DNA from: Cupriavidus pauculus
GTDB taxonomy: Bacteria > Pseudomonadota > Gammaproteobacteria > Burkholderiales > Burkholderiaceae
Reading direction: 5' to 3'
DNA: 64,000 nt
NCBI RefSeq assembly: GCF_008693385.1
Contig: NZ_CP044065.1
Location: 3,410,001-3,474,000 of the forward strand
The notes beneath the pieces were generated by a model. That model did not search any database. It was given only the letters and a program-made list of their open reading frames with translations, and was not told the DNA's origin. Below, in pieces: positions 7,543 to 15,263 of the stretch (the stretch's first letter is position 1; each line of letters opens with the position of its first letter). Both the position numbers and the translations under genes were made by a program.

Positions 7543-8415
7543 ATGAAGAACGTGCTTCTCCCGAACCCCCCCATTCCCGCTTCGTCCACGCGCCGCGCGC
7601 GCACCGCCCGTGCCGCGCGCACTGCCGTCACCGTGGCCGCACTGCTGGTTTCCGCGACGCAACTGGCCGGCTGCTTCCCGGTGCTCGCCGGCGCGATGGC
7701 GGGCGGCGTGCTGCTGGCCGCCGACCGCCGCCCCACGGGCACGCAGGCGATCGACCGCGGCCTGCAACTCGAGATCGAGAACACGCTGAGCTCCCGCTAC
7801 AGCGGCGGCCAGGCCAGCGTGAGCGTCACGGTCTTCAACCGCAAGGTCCTGCTGACCGGCGAAGCCAGCAACGAACAGGTCAAGCAGCAGATCGAGCAGT
7901 ACGTGCGCAGCCTGCCGAACGCGCGCGAGGTCATCAACGAACTGCAGATCACGTCGTCGCCGGGCTTTATGACCACGAGCAACGACGCGTACCTGACCAG
8001 CAAGGTCAAGACGCTGCTGGCGACGGCCGACGGCGTGCCCGCGAACTCGATCAAGGTCACCACCGACAAGGGCGTCGTGTACCTGATGGGCGTGGTCACC
8101 ACGGCCGAAGGCGACAAGGCGACCGATATCGCGCGCAATGCGAGCGGCGTGGTCAAGGTGGTGAAGGCCTTCGACTACGTGAGCGACGCCGAGCGCGCGC
8201 GACTCGACCAGGCGGCGGCGGGCGGCAACGGCAATACCGGCGACACGCCGGTCGGCACGCCGGCCCCGGTGCAGTCCGTGCCGGGCACCGCGCCGAACGC
8301 GCCGGTCACGTCGGGCGCGCCCGCCAATACGCCCGTGCCGACCGCGGGCGATGGCACCGTCAGCACGCCGGTGGGTTCGCCCGTCACGGTGCCGGCGGGC
8401 CGCAACCTGCCCTGA
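7543..8415 (+). CDS. dolP: BON-domain outer-membrane lipoprotein (DolP/YraP-like)
   Basis: A 290-residue lipoprotein. I chose the ATG at 7543 because it gives a signal peptide with a basic n-region (TRRARTARAARTA), a hydrophobic core (VTVAALLVSATQL) and the lipobox LAGC near residue 44. Two BON domains follow: the first around residues 70-140 (ALQIENTLSSRYSG-like start, VFNRKVLLTGEASNEQ) and the second around 150-215 (YLTSKVKTLLATADG, KGVVYLMGVVT). The C-terminal 80 residues are a low-complexity Pro/Gly/Thr/Val tail not present in E. coli DolP. DolP helps maintain outer-membrane integrity and BAM function. The gene follows the DnaA-box-like array, so it may be the unit controlled by it. Confidence 0.85.
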   Translation: MKNVLLPNPPIPASSTRRARTARAARTAVTVAALLVSATQLAGCFPVLAGAMAGGVLLAADRRPTGTQAIDRGLQLEIENTLSSRYSGGQASVSVTVFNRKVLLTGEASNEQVKQQIEQYVRSLPNAREVINELQITSSPGFMTTSNDAYLTSKVKTLLATADGVPANSIKVTTDKGVVYLMGVVTTAEGDKATDIARNASGVVKVVKAFDYVSDAERARLDQAAAGGNGNTGDTPVGTPAPVQSVPGTAPNAPVTSGAPANTPVPTAGDGTVSTPVGSPVTVPAGRNLP

Positions 8416-8418
8416 CCG

Positions 8419-8928
8419 ATGCGCGCGCCGGGGAACAGCCTGATGGCCGCACGGGTGGACGCACGGGTGGACGCGCAGGTGGACGCACGAGCCGCCGCAC
8501 AGCCCGGCGCGCGATCCGATGCGCGATCCGGCGCCGGCCGCCGCGCCCGGGTCGCCCTCCGGCTGGCCGGCGCGCTCGGCGCGTTGGCCTGCGCCGCGCT
8601 CGGCGTCCTGCCGGGCTCGGCACAGGCCCAGCCCGCCGTCCCCGATAGCCGCACGACCGTCGGCGTGCAGGCCGAGCGCGCCTTGCAGGCACGCCAGCAG
8701 GCCGCCAGCTGCGCGGCATGCCATGGCCCCGACGGCCACGCACCGGCGGGCAGTCCCATCCCGGGGCTGGCCGGCAAGCCGCAGGCGCAGATGATCGAAC
8801 AGATGCTCGCGTTCAAGAACGGGCAGCGCGCGGGCACGGTCATGCCGCAGCTCGCGCGGGGCTACAGCGATGCCGAGATCGTCGCGATCGCGGCCTGGTT
8901 CAGCGATCCGGCGCAGACGCGGAGATAA
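8419..8928 (+). CDS. class I cytochrome c (c553-like), probable partner of the sulfide dehydrogenase flavoprotein
   Basis: A 169-residue frame. A secretion signal core (LRLAGALGALACAALGVLPG) precedes AQAQ near residue 65, a single heme site CAACHG lies near 96, and the distal methionine is probably in GTVMPQLARGYSD. The part before the signal core is unusual: it contains a tandem VDAR-like repeat encoded by repeated GTGGACGCACGG units (about 8452-8493), so the real start may lie later than 8419 (an in-frame ATG is at 8443). The gene overlaps tightly with the next gene (4-bp gap), which encodes the FAD subunit. In flavocytochrome c sulfide dehydrogenases a periplasmic cytochrome accepts electrons from the flavoprotein. 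This is the likely role here. Confidence 0.75.
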   Translation: MRAPGNSLMAARVDARVDAQVDARAAAQPGARSDARSGAGRRARVALRLAGALGALACAALGVLPGSAQAQPAVPDSRTTVGVQAERALQARQQAASCAACHGPDGHAPAGSPIPGLAGKPQAQMIEQMLAFKNGQRAGTVMPQLARGYSDAEIVAIAAWFSDPAQTRR

Positions 8929-8932
8929 CGCC

Positions 8933-10213
8933 ATGCAACGACGTTCGTTCCTCGGCGCGCTCTCCGGCGCCGCTGTCATGAGTACGGGTCTCGGCATGCT
9001 GACCCCGCGCCAGGCCCGCGCGGCCGCCCCCGCGAAGGTGGTGGTGGTCGGCGGCGGCTATGGCGGCGCCACGGCCGCGCGCTATCTGCGCGCCTGGAGC
9101 GGCAACGCGATCGAGGTCACGCTCGTGGAGCCGGACGCGGCGTTCGTATCGTGCCCGCTGTCCAATCTGGTCGTGACCGGCCAGCGCACCATGGCCGACA
9201 TCACGCGCTCGTACGACACGCTCGCGAGCCGCTTCGGCGTGCGCATCGTGCGCGACACCGTCACCGCCATCGATCCGTCGCGCCGTACCGTGCGGCTGGC
9301 CGGCGGCGATACGCTGCCCTATGACCGGCTGGTGTTGTCGCCGGGCGTGGAGATGCAGACCGGCGCCATCGCGGGCCTGAGCCGTCCCGGCGGCGACCAG
9401 ATCCTGCATGCGTGGAAGGCCGGCCCGCAGACCGAGGCACTCGCCAGGCAACTGGCGGCCATGCGCGACGGCGGCACGTTCGCGATCACGGTGCCGCTGG
9501 CGCCGTACCGCTGCCCGCCCGGGCCATACGAGCGCGCAAGCCTCGTAGCCGACTATCTCAAGCGCAACAAGCCGCGCAGCAAGGTGCTGATCCTCGACGC
9601 GAATCCGGACATCACGTCCAAGGGCGCGCTGTTCCGGCAGGTCTGGCAGACGCGCTATGCCGGCATGATCGAGTACCGGCCGCAGTACGAGACCGTCGAT
9701 GTCGATCCGGCCACGCGCACGCTCAAGTTCGACGTACAGGACGACGAGCGCGCCGACGTGATCAACCTCCTGCCGCCGCAGCGCGCGGGGGCGATCGCGG
9801 TCGCCACGGGGCTGGCCACGGCCAATGGCCGCTGGTGCGAGGTGGACTTCCTGACGATGGCGTCGCGCGCGGCGCCCGATATCCACGTGATCGGCGACGC
9901 CATCCAGATCGCGCCGCTGATGCCGAAGTCGGGCCATATGGCCAACCAGCACGGCAAGGTGGCCGCGGGCGCCATCGTCGCACTGCTGGCGGGGCAGGCG
10001 CCCAATCCCGCGCCGCTCTACAACAACACCTGCTACAGCTTCACGTCGGCCAGCGAGGCCGTCCACATCGCAAGCGTGCACCGCTACGACCCCGCGCAGA
10101 AGACCATGGTGACGGTGCCCGGCTCGGGCGGTCTGTCGCCGGCGCCGAGCGATCTCGAAGGCCGCTATGCGCAGGCCTGGGCGCAGGGCATCTGGACGGA
10201 CATGCTGGGCTAA
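8933..10213 (+). CDS. fccB: flavocytochrome c sulfide dehydrogenase flavoprotein subunit (FccB/SoxF-like)
   Basis: A 426-residue secreted FAD protein. The start MQRRSFLGALSGAAV is a twin-arginine signal, consistent with export of a folded flavoprotein. The FAD-binding motif VVVVGGGYGGATAARYLR follows near residue 38. Redox or structural cysteines occur in VSCPLSN, RCPPGPYER and NNTCYSF; FccB uses a cysteine pair near the flavin. The segment VIGDAIQIAPLMPKSGHMAN and the C-terminal FCSD domain (TSASEAVHIASVHRYD) are characteristic. The enzyme oxidises sulfide to sulfur or polysulfide in the periplasm and passes electrons to cytochrome c. Together with the preceding cytochrome gene and the sox genes 1.2 kb downstream it indicates lithotrophic sulfur oxidation. 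Confidence 0.85.
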   Translation: MQRRSFLGALSGAAVMSTGLGMLTPRQARAAAPAKVVVVGGGYGGATAARYLRAWSGNAIEVTLVEPDAAFVSCPLSNLVVTGQRTMADITRSYDTLASRFGVRIVRDTVTAIDPSRRTVRLAGGDTLPYDRLVLSPGVEMQTGAIAGLSRPGGDQILHAWKAGPQTEALARQLAAMRDGGTFAITVPLAPYRCPPGPYERASLVADYLKRNKPRSKVLILDANPDITSKGALFRQVWQTRYAGMIEYRPQYETVDVDPATRTLKFDVQDDERADVINLLPPQRAGAIAVATGLATANGRWCEVDFLTMASRAAPDIHVIGDAIQIAPLMPKSGHMANQHGKVAAGAIVALLAGQAPNPAPLYNNTCYSFTSASEAVHIASVHRYDPAQKTMVTVPGSGGLSPAPSDLEGRYAQAWAQGIWTDMLG

Positions 10214-10230
10214 CCCCCGCCCCTATTTTC

Positions 10231-11139
10231 ATGCTGGCCAAAGACCGCCTTCTCGCCCTCGGCATCATCGTCGTCTGGGGCCTCAACTTCGTCGTCATCC
10301 GGATGGGCCTCAACGGCATGCCGCCCATGCTGCTGGGCGCGCTGCGATTCCTGCTCGTCGCGTTTCCCGCCGTGCTGTTCGTGCCGCGCCCGCGCGTGCC
10401 CTGGCCGAAGCTCGTGGCCTACGGCGCGTTCATCAGCCTGGGCCAGTTCGCGTTCCTGTTCTATGCGATGACGGTGGGCATGCCCGCGGGCGTGGCCTCC
10501 CTGGTGATGCAATCGCAGGTGTTTTTCACGGTCGCCTTCGCGGCCCTGTATCTGCGCGAACCCGTGCGCTGGCACCATCTGGCGGGCATGATCGTCGCGG
10601 CCGCGGGCCTCGCGCTCATCGGCACCGGCATGTCCGGACAGACGGGCGGCGGCGCGCAGGGCATGACGCTCGCCGGCTTCGTGCTCACGCTGTGTGGCGC
10701 GGCCTGCTGGGCCACGGGCAATATCGTCAGCAAGACCATCGGCCCCGTCGATCTGCTCGGACTGGTCGTATGGGGCGCGCTGGTGCCCGTCGTGCCGTTC
10801 CTGCTGCTGTCCCTGGCGCTGGAGGGGCCCGCGCGCGTCGCCGACAGCCTGACGCACCTGTCGGGCATGGCCGTCTTCGCGGTCTGCTATCTGGCGTTCG
10901 CCGCGACGCTCTTCTGCTACACGATCTGGGGCCGCCTGCTGAACCGTTACCCGGCCAGCAAGGTCGCGCCGCTCACGCTGCTGGTGCCGCCGGTCGGACT
11001 GATTTCCGCCCACCTGCTGCTCGGCGAGGACCTCGCGGCCGCGCAGTGGATCGGCGCGATGGTGGTCATGGCCGGGCTGCTGCTCAGCGTGTTCGGCGGC
11101 CGGCTGGTGCCGGCGCGCAGGCTGGATCGACCCTCGTGA
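10231..11139 (+). CDS. EamA-family drug/metabolite transporter
   Basis: A 302-residue inner-membrane protein with ten predicted hydrophobic helices arranged as two EamA repeats. The first repeat starts IIVVWGLNFVVIRMGLNGMP; the second starts around GFVLTLCGAACWATGNIVSK and ends LAAAQWIGAMVVMAGLLLSV. The ATG at 10231 lies 17 bp after fccB and is the first in-frame start. The family exports amino acids or metabolites (RhaT/YdcZ/PecM group); the substrate here is unknown. It sits between the sulfide dehydrogenase and sox genes, but nothing in the sequence ties it to sulfur metabolism. Confidence 0.85.
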   Translation: MLAKDRLLALGIIVVWGLNFVVIRMGLNGMPPMLLGALRFLLVAFPAVLFVPRPRVPWPKLVAYGAFISLGQFAFLFYAMTVGMPAGVASLVMQSQVFFTVAFAALYLREPVRWHHLAGMIVAAAGLALIGTGMSGQTGGGAQGMTLAGFVLTLCGAACWATGNIVSKTIGPVDLLGLVVWGALVPVVPFLLLSLALEGPARVADSLTHLSGMAVFAVCYLAFAATLFCYTIWGRLLNRYPASKVAPLTLLVPPVGLISAHLLLGEDLAAAQWIGAMVVMAGLLLSVFGGRLVPARRLDRPS

Positions 11140-11385
11140 ACCCGCAATGCGAGGGTTAACCCTTAAATCGGCGCCGCGACCCCTTGCCGCAGGCATATCG
11201 ATATCACCGCGGCGTCCGTAGGGCATTGGATTCTTGAGGCAAAATAGCGGACTGGCCGCTTATGCCCGGGGAACATCGGGCACCGCCCCCCATCCTGATC
11301 ACCGATACGATGCGGGTGGCCAACACGCGTCGCACGCGGCGCCTTTTGCCGTCCCCACGGCTTACGAGTTTGGAGCCAACAACAA
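11140..11385. other. 246-bp gap before the sox operon
   Basis: No credible gene. This is the only substantial non-coding stretch upstream of the sox genes, so the sox promoter probably lies here. I could not identify a specific operator; no soxR regulator gene is in the window. Confidence 0.4.
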
Positions 11386-11712
11386 ATGAAGCAGTTCGTA
11401 ATCGCAACGCTGATGCTGGCGGCTGCCGCGTCGGCGCACGCCGTCGATGCCGCCAAGGCACAGGACATCGCCAGCAAGAACGCCTGTATGGGTTGCCATC
11501 AGGTCGACAAGAAGCTGGTGGGTCCGTCGTTCAAGGACGTCGCCGCCAAGTACAAGGGTGACAAGGGCGCGCTGGCCAAGCTGACCGCGAAGGTCAAGAA
11601 CGGCGGCGCGGGCGTCTGGGGTCCGGTGCCGATGCCCGCGAACGCGGGTGTCAGCGATGCCGACATCAAGACCGTGGTCGAGTGGGTCCTCGCGGGCGCG
11701 CCGGCCAAGTAA
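11386..11712 (+). CDS. periplasmic cytochrome c (c551/c552-like) leading the sox operon
   Basis: A 108-residue protein with a clear signal peptide (MKQFVIATLMLAAAASAHA) and one heme site, CMGCHQVDKKLVGPSF, near residue 34. The axial methionine is in VPMPANAGVSD near 85. It is the compact cytochrome c8/c551 type of about 85 mature residues. First in a co-directional set with soxYZ, it is a plausible electron acceptor for the Sox system, handing electrons to a terminal oxidase. Some Sox clusters name an analogous small cytochrome soxE or soxG, but the assignment is not certain. Confidence 0.8.
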   Translation: MKQFVIATLMLAAAASAHAVDAAKAQDIASKNACMGCHQVDKKLVGPSFKDVAAKYKGDKGALAKLTAKVKNGGAGVWGPVPMPANAGVSDADIKTVVEWVLAGAPAK

Positions 11713-11830
11713 GCCAGATCGCAACGCAACAACGGCGGCGGCCTCCGGCACGACACGGCGGCCGCCGCTGGCAGTCAGGCAGTGCAGCAAAACCTATAGC
11801 AGTCGAAACGGGTAGCAGACAAAAGACGAC

Positions 11831-12286
11831 ATGAATCAGAAACGACGAGACGTCCTGCGGGTCACCGCCGTGCTGTCGCTGATGGCCGCCACCGGCCTGA
11901 TCAGCGAAGCGCAGGCCGCGGAGTGGAACAAGAACGCTTTTGACGGCAAGAGCGTGGCCGACGTGATCAAGGCGCTCGGCGGCAACGGTACCGAGAAATC
12001 CGGTTCGATCACCTTCACCGCACCCGATATCGCCGAGAACGGTGCCGTGGTGCCCGTGGCGGTAACGAGCAGCATTCCCGATACCGAACAGATCGCGATC
12101 CTGGTGGAAAAGAACCCCTACACGCTGGCGGCGGACTTCAAGATCCCGGCCGGCACCGAGCCGTTCGTCTCCACGCGCGTGAAGATGGGCCAGACCTCGG
12201 TCGTGTACGCCGCAGTCAAGGCGGGGGGCAAGTGGTACGTGGCCCAGAAGGAAATCAAGGTCACGCTCGGCGGCTGCGGCGGCTGA
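11831..12286 (+). CDS. soxY: thiosulfate oxidation carrier protein SoxY
   Basis: A 151-residue periplasmic protein. The start MNQKRRDVLRVTAVL with a hydrophobic core and AQA cleavage region near residue 30 is a Tat-like signal. The mature part is Ig-like (SGSITFTAPDIAENGAVVPV), and the C-terminus is the diagnostic GGCGG swinging arm, whose cysteine (third from the end) covalently carries sulfur intermediates. SoxY works as a heterodimer with SoxZ, encoded 24 bp downstream. The 118-bp gap after the cytochrome gene contains no gene. Confidence 0.95.
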   Translation: MNQKRRDVLRVTAVLSLMAATGLISEAQAAEWNKNAFDGKSVADVIKALGGNGTEKSGSITFTAPDIAENGAVVPVAVTSSIPDTEQIAILVEKNPYTLAADFKIPAGTEPFVSTRVKMGQTSVVYAAVKAGGKWYVAQKEIKVTLGGCGG

Positions 12287-12310
12287 GGCATTCATCAGGA
12301 GAGAGAGAAC

Positions 12311-12622
12311 ATGGCAGATCCGATGCGCGTCCGCGCCACCGAGAACGGTGGCGTCGTGGACGTCAAGATTCTGATGAAGCACGACATGGAAACCGGCCAG
12401 CGCAAGGATGCGAGCGGCAAGACCGTTCCGGCCTGGCATATCCAGACCGTCGTCGCGCAATGCAATGGCAAGGAAGTCTTCAACGCGCAGTTCGGCACGG
12501 CGGTGTCCAAGGACCCGTTCCTGAACTTCAAGTTCAAGGGCGGCAACAAGGGCGACAAGGTCACGGTGACCTGGGTCGACAACCGCGGCGACAAGCGCAC
12601 CGACGAAGCGACCATCGCCTGA
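12311..12622 (+). CDS. soxZ: thiosulfate oxidation carrier complex protein SoxZ
   Basis: A 103-residue protein without an export signal of its own, as usual for SoxZ, which is carried to the periplasm with SoxY. It shows the family blocks VDVKILMKHDMETGQRKDASG, the hydrophobic PAWHIQTV, and FLNFKFKGGNKGDKVTVTW. An AGGAGAGAGA ribosome site precedes the ATG. SoxZ binds SoxY and helps present the sulfur-carrying arm to SoxAX and SoxB. Confidence 0.95.
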   Translation: MADPMRVRATENGGVVDVKILMKHDMETGQRKDASGKTVPAWHIQTVVAQCNGKEVFNAQFGTAVSKDPFLNFKFKGGNKGDKVTVTWVDNRGDKRTDEATIA

Positions 12623-12663
12623 TCCGGCGACGCCTCGAACACGCATATACGAAGGAACGCAGC

Positions 12664-13122
12664 ATGCGGCGAGCATTCTTCAAGGCCACGGCGGCACTCG
12701 CCGCGGTGGGTCTGTCCGCGAAGGCCATGGCGCAGGCCAGTCCGGCCGCGCAGGGCAAGGGCGGCAACAAGGTCAAGGTCGTCTACCAGATGTCGGAAGG
12801 GCTCGATCAGGCCGTCCGCATGATGAGCAACCTGCGTAACCATCTGAACGGCGCGCCGGGCACGAAGATCGTGGTGGTGGCCTTCGGTTACGGCATCGAC
12901 TTCCTGCTGGAAGGCGCCAAGGATGCGCGCGGCAATGCGTTCGACGCGCCGGTGGCCGCGCTGGCCGCTGATGGCGTGGAATTCCGCGCCTGCGGCAACA
13001 CGCTGGCCGCGCGCCGCATTTCGCCGTCGAGCCTGCTGCTCGAGGCCAAGGTCGTCCCCGCGGGCGTGGTGGAAGTTGCCAACCTGCAGTTCAACGAAGG
13101 GTACGCGTACATCAAGCCGTAA
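12664..13122 (+). CDS. exported DsrE-family protein within the sox operon
   Basis: A 152-residue protein started at the ATG at 12664, 41 bp after soxZ. The signal peptide MRRAFFKATAALAAVGLSAKAMA directs it to the periplasm. The mature part has the DsrE/DsrF-like Rossmannoid fold: KVKVVYQMSEGLDQAVRMMS, then KIVVVAFGYGIDFLLEGA and the conserved cysteine region VEFRACGNTLAARR. Cytoplasmic DsrE carries sulfur as a persulfide on such a cysteine. Position between soxZ and soxA suggests a periplasmic sulfur carrier or protector for SoxYZ, which is inference. Many lithotroph sox clusters include a related gene without a settled name. Confidence 0.8.
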   Translation: MRRAFFKATAALAAVGLSAKAMAQASPAAQGKGGNKVKVVYQMSEGLDQAVRMMSNLRNHLNGAPGTKIVVVAFGYGIDFLLEGAKDARGNAFDAPVAALAADGVEFRACGNTLAARRISPSSLLLEAKVVPAGVVEVANLQFNEGYAYIKP

Positions 13123-13202
13123 CGCTGTCACGGCCCGTACGCCCGAATCCCTCCATAACGCGAACGATGCGGGAGCCACCGCATCGCGAGGAGAAGGTCC
13201 CC

Positions 13203-14042
13203 ATGCAGAACCATCGACGCCGCCCCGGTGCGGCGCTGCTGGCCATTGCCGCCACCGCCGCTGCGGCCGCCGCCATGGTCGCGGCACTGCCCGTCCAGGC
13301 GCAGGGCAGCACCGCCGAAGAGCTGGCCAAGTACCGCCAGATGCTGGCCGAAGGCAATCCCGCCGAACTGTGGGAAGCCGCTGGCGAGGAGCTGTGGAAA
13401 AAACCGGCCGGCCCGAAGAACGTCTCGCTCGAACAGTGCGATCTGGGCAAGGGTCCGGGCGTGACCAAGGGCGCCTACGCCGAACTGCCGCGTTACTTCA
13501 AGGACGCGGGCAAGGTCATGGACCTCGAGCAGCGCCTGGCCTGGTGCCGCGTGACGCTGCAGGGTCTGACGCGCGCGCAGGCCACGGCGAATCCGTTCTC
13601 CTCGCCCGGAAAATCCTCCGATATCGAACGGCTGGTCTCGTTCATCGCCGGCGAATCGCGCGGCGTGAAGATCAACGTCCAGCTGAGCACGCCTGAAGAG
13701 AAGAAGGTCTACGCGCTCGGCCAGAAGATCTTCTTCTACCGCGGCGGCGCGTACGACTTTGCCTGCGCCACCTGCCATGCGGTGGATGGCCAGCGCATCC
13801 GGCTGCAGGATCTGCCGAACCTGCTGCACGCCAGCGGCGCGCAGGCGGCCTACACGACGTGGCCCGCCTATCGCGTCTCACAGGGCGAGGTACGCACGAT
13901 GCAGCACCGCCTGTACGACTGCCTGCGCCAGCAGCGCTTTCCCGAACCCGACTACGGTTCCGACGTGATCACCGCCCTGACGATGTTCCTCGCGAAAAAC
14001 GCGAACGGCGGCACCTACGACGGTCCGAACCTGAAGCGCTGA
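13203..14042 (+). CDS. soxA: L-cysteine S-thiosulfotransferase subunit SoxA (cytochrome c)
   Basis: A 279-residue exported cytochrome. The ATG at 13203 follows GGAGAAGG and begins a signal peptide with a long Ala-rich core ending LPVQAQ. The N-terminal half has the disulfide cysteines (LEQCDLG and AWCRVTLQG) that replace the second heme of two-heme SoxA proteins. The C-terminal half has one heme site CATCH near residue 195 and the catalytic cysteine in YDCLRQQRFPEPDYGSD near 245, the thiosulfate-conjugating residue. This is therefore the single-heme SoxA type. With SoxX it attaches thiosulfate to the SoxY cysteine. Confidence 0.95.
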   Translation: MQNHRRRPGAALLAIAATAAAAAAMVAALPVQAQGSTAEELAKYRQMLAEGNPAELWEAAGEELWKKPAGPKNVSLEQCDLGKGPGVTKGAYAELPRYFKDAGKVMDLEQRLAWCRVTLQGLTRAQATANPFSSPGKSSDIERLVSFIAGESRGVKINVQLSTPEEKKVYALGQKIFFYRGGAYDFACATCHAVDGQRIRLQDLPNLLHASGAQAAYTTWPAYRVSQGEVRTMQHRLYDCLRQQRFPEPDYGSDVITALTMFLAKNANGGTYDGPNLKR

Positions 14043-14056
14043 GCGGGAGAGCCAAT

Positions 14057-14746
14057 ATGAATCGAATCCATGCATGGATGCTGACGAGCGCCGTGGCGAC
14101 TGCGGCGATCGCAACGCCGGCGTTTGCACAGGACAGCAAGCCGGCCGCGAAAACCGCCGCCAAAGCTTCGGCCAAAACCACCGCGCCCGTCGCGGACGTG
14201 GGCGAGGGCGACCTGAAGAAACTCATCGCGCTGTCGTTCCACTCGAAGGGCCCGGCCACGCTCGAAGGCGTGCTCCAGCAGGACGCCACGCAGCAGGCGT
14301 GCAGCCAGTATCCGGACCGCACGAGCGTGCCCGAAGCCGTGGCCAAGAAGATCGAGGCGGCCGAGATCAAGCAGGTGAAGTACCCAACGGACGGCAAGTA
14401 CCTCGGTGACTGGAAGGCGGGCGAGCAGATCGCGCAGAACGGCCGCGGCATGCAGTTCTCCGATCCGGTCGGCGGCACCAACGGCGCCAACTGCTACGCG
14501 TGCCACCAGCTCACCAAGGCCGAGATCTCGTTCGGCAATATCGGGCCGTCGCTGTATCAGTACGGCAAGCTGCGCGGCAACTCGGAAGCGGTCATCAAGT
14601 ACACGTGGGGCAAGATCTGGGACTCGAACGCGTTCAGCGCGTGTTCCAACATGCCGCGCTTCGGGCACAAGGGCATCCTCACCGAGCAGCAGATCCGCGA
14701 CGTGATGGCACTGCTGCTGGACCCGGCCTCGCCGGTCAACCAGTAA
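14057..14746 (+). CDS. soxX: SoxX, cytochrome c subunit of the thiosulfotransferase
   Basis: A 229-residue exported cytochrome with signal peptide ending TPAFAQ near residue 25 and an Ala/Lys-rich linker. The heme site NCYACHQL lies near residue 151, and the likely axial methionine is in CSNMPRFGHKG near 200. Like other longer SoxX proteins it has an N-terminal extension of about 100 residues before the cytochrome domain. It starts 14 bp after soxA. SoxX is the electron-transfer partner of SoxA. Confidence 0.95.
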   Translation: MNRIHAWMLTSAVATAAIATPAFAQDSKPAAKTAAKASAKTTAPVADVGEGDLKKLIALSFHSKGPATLEGVLQQDATQQACSQYPDRTSVPEAVAKKIEAAEIKQVKYPTDGKYLGDWKAGEQIAQNGRGMQFSDPVGGTNGANCYACHQLTKAEISFGNIGPSLYQYGKLRGNSEAVIKYTWGKIWDSNAFSACSNMPRFGHKGILTEQQIRDVMALLLDPASPVNQ

Positions 14747-14751
14747 GCACG

Positions 14752-15252
14752 ATGGGCGCGCGCCGGCGGTTCCTGCTCGCCCTCGCGGCCGGGGTCCTGT
14801 CCGCCGCCGGCGTGACCGGCGCCACGGCCGCCGAGGTGGGCGACGTCATCGCGCTGCCGCCCGTGCAGCTGCTCGACGGCCGCACGGTGCCGCCCTCGCA
14901 GTGGGCCGGCAAGCCGCTCGTGATCGAGGTGTGGGCGTCGTGGTGCCCGTTCTGCGCGCTGCAGAACCCGCGCTTGCAGGCGCTCTACGACAGCACGCGC
15001 AAGGCGGGGCATCCGCTTCAGGTGCTGACCATCAGCATCGACAAGGAACCGAAAGTCGCCGCCGAGTACCTGAAGCAGCGCGGCTACACGTTCCCGGCCA
15101 CGATGGACTCGCCCGATCTGCGCAAGGCGCTGGGTCCGCGCAAGGGCCTGCCCGAACTCTATGTGCTGGACGCGCGCGGCCGCGTCGTCCAGAAGGAGCT
15201 CGGCGAAATGCTCGACGACGACGTGGCTGCGCTGGCCCGTTACGCGAAGTAG
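14752..15252 (+). CDS. soxW: TlpA-like thioredoxin of the sox operon (SoxW type)
   Basis: A 166-residue exported thioredoxin-fold protein. The ATG at 14752 is 5 bp after soxX and gives a signal peptide (RRRFLLALAAGVLSAAGVTGATA). The active site is VWASWCPFCALQNP near residue 62, followed by the AhpC/TSA-like strand LQVLTISIDKEPKV and the cis-proline region GLPELYVLDARGR. SoxW/SoxS-type thioredoxins keep the SoxY cysteine in an active reduced state. A cytochrome c maturation thioredoxin is the alternative, but operon position favours the sox role. Confidence 0.85.
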   Translation: MGARRRFLLALAAGVLSAAGVTGATAAEVGDVIALPPVQLLDGRTVPPSQWAGKPLVIEVWASWCPFCALQNPRLQALYDSTRKAGHPLQVLTISIDKEPKVAAEYLKQRGYTFPATMDSPDLRKALGPRKGLPELYVLDARGRVVQKELGEMLDDDVAALARYAK

Positions 15253-15263
15253 GCGAAAGACGC

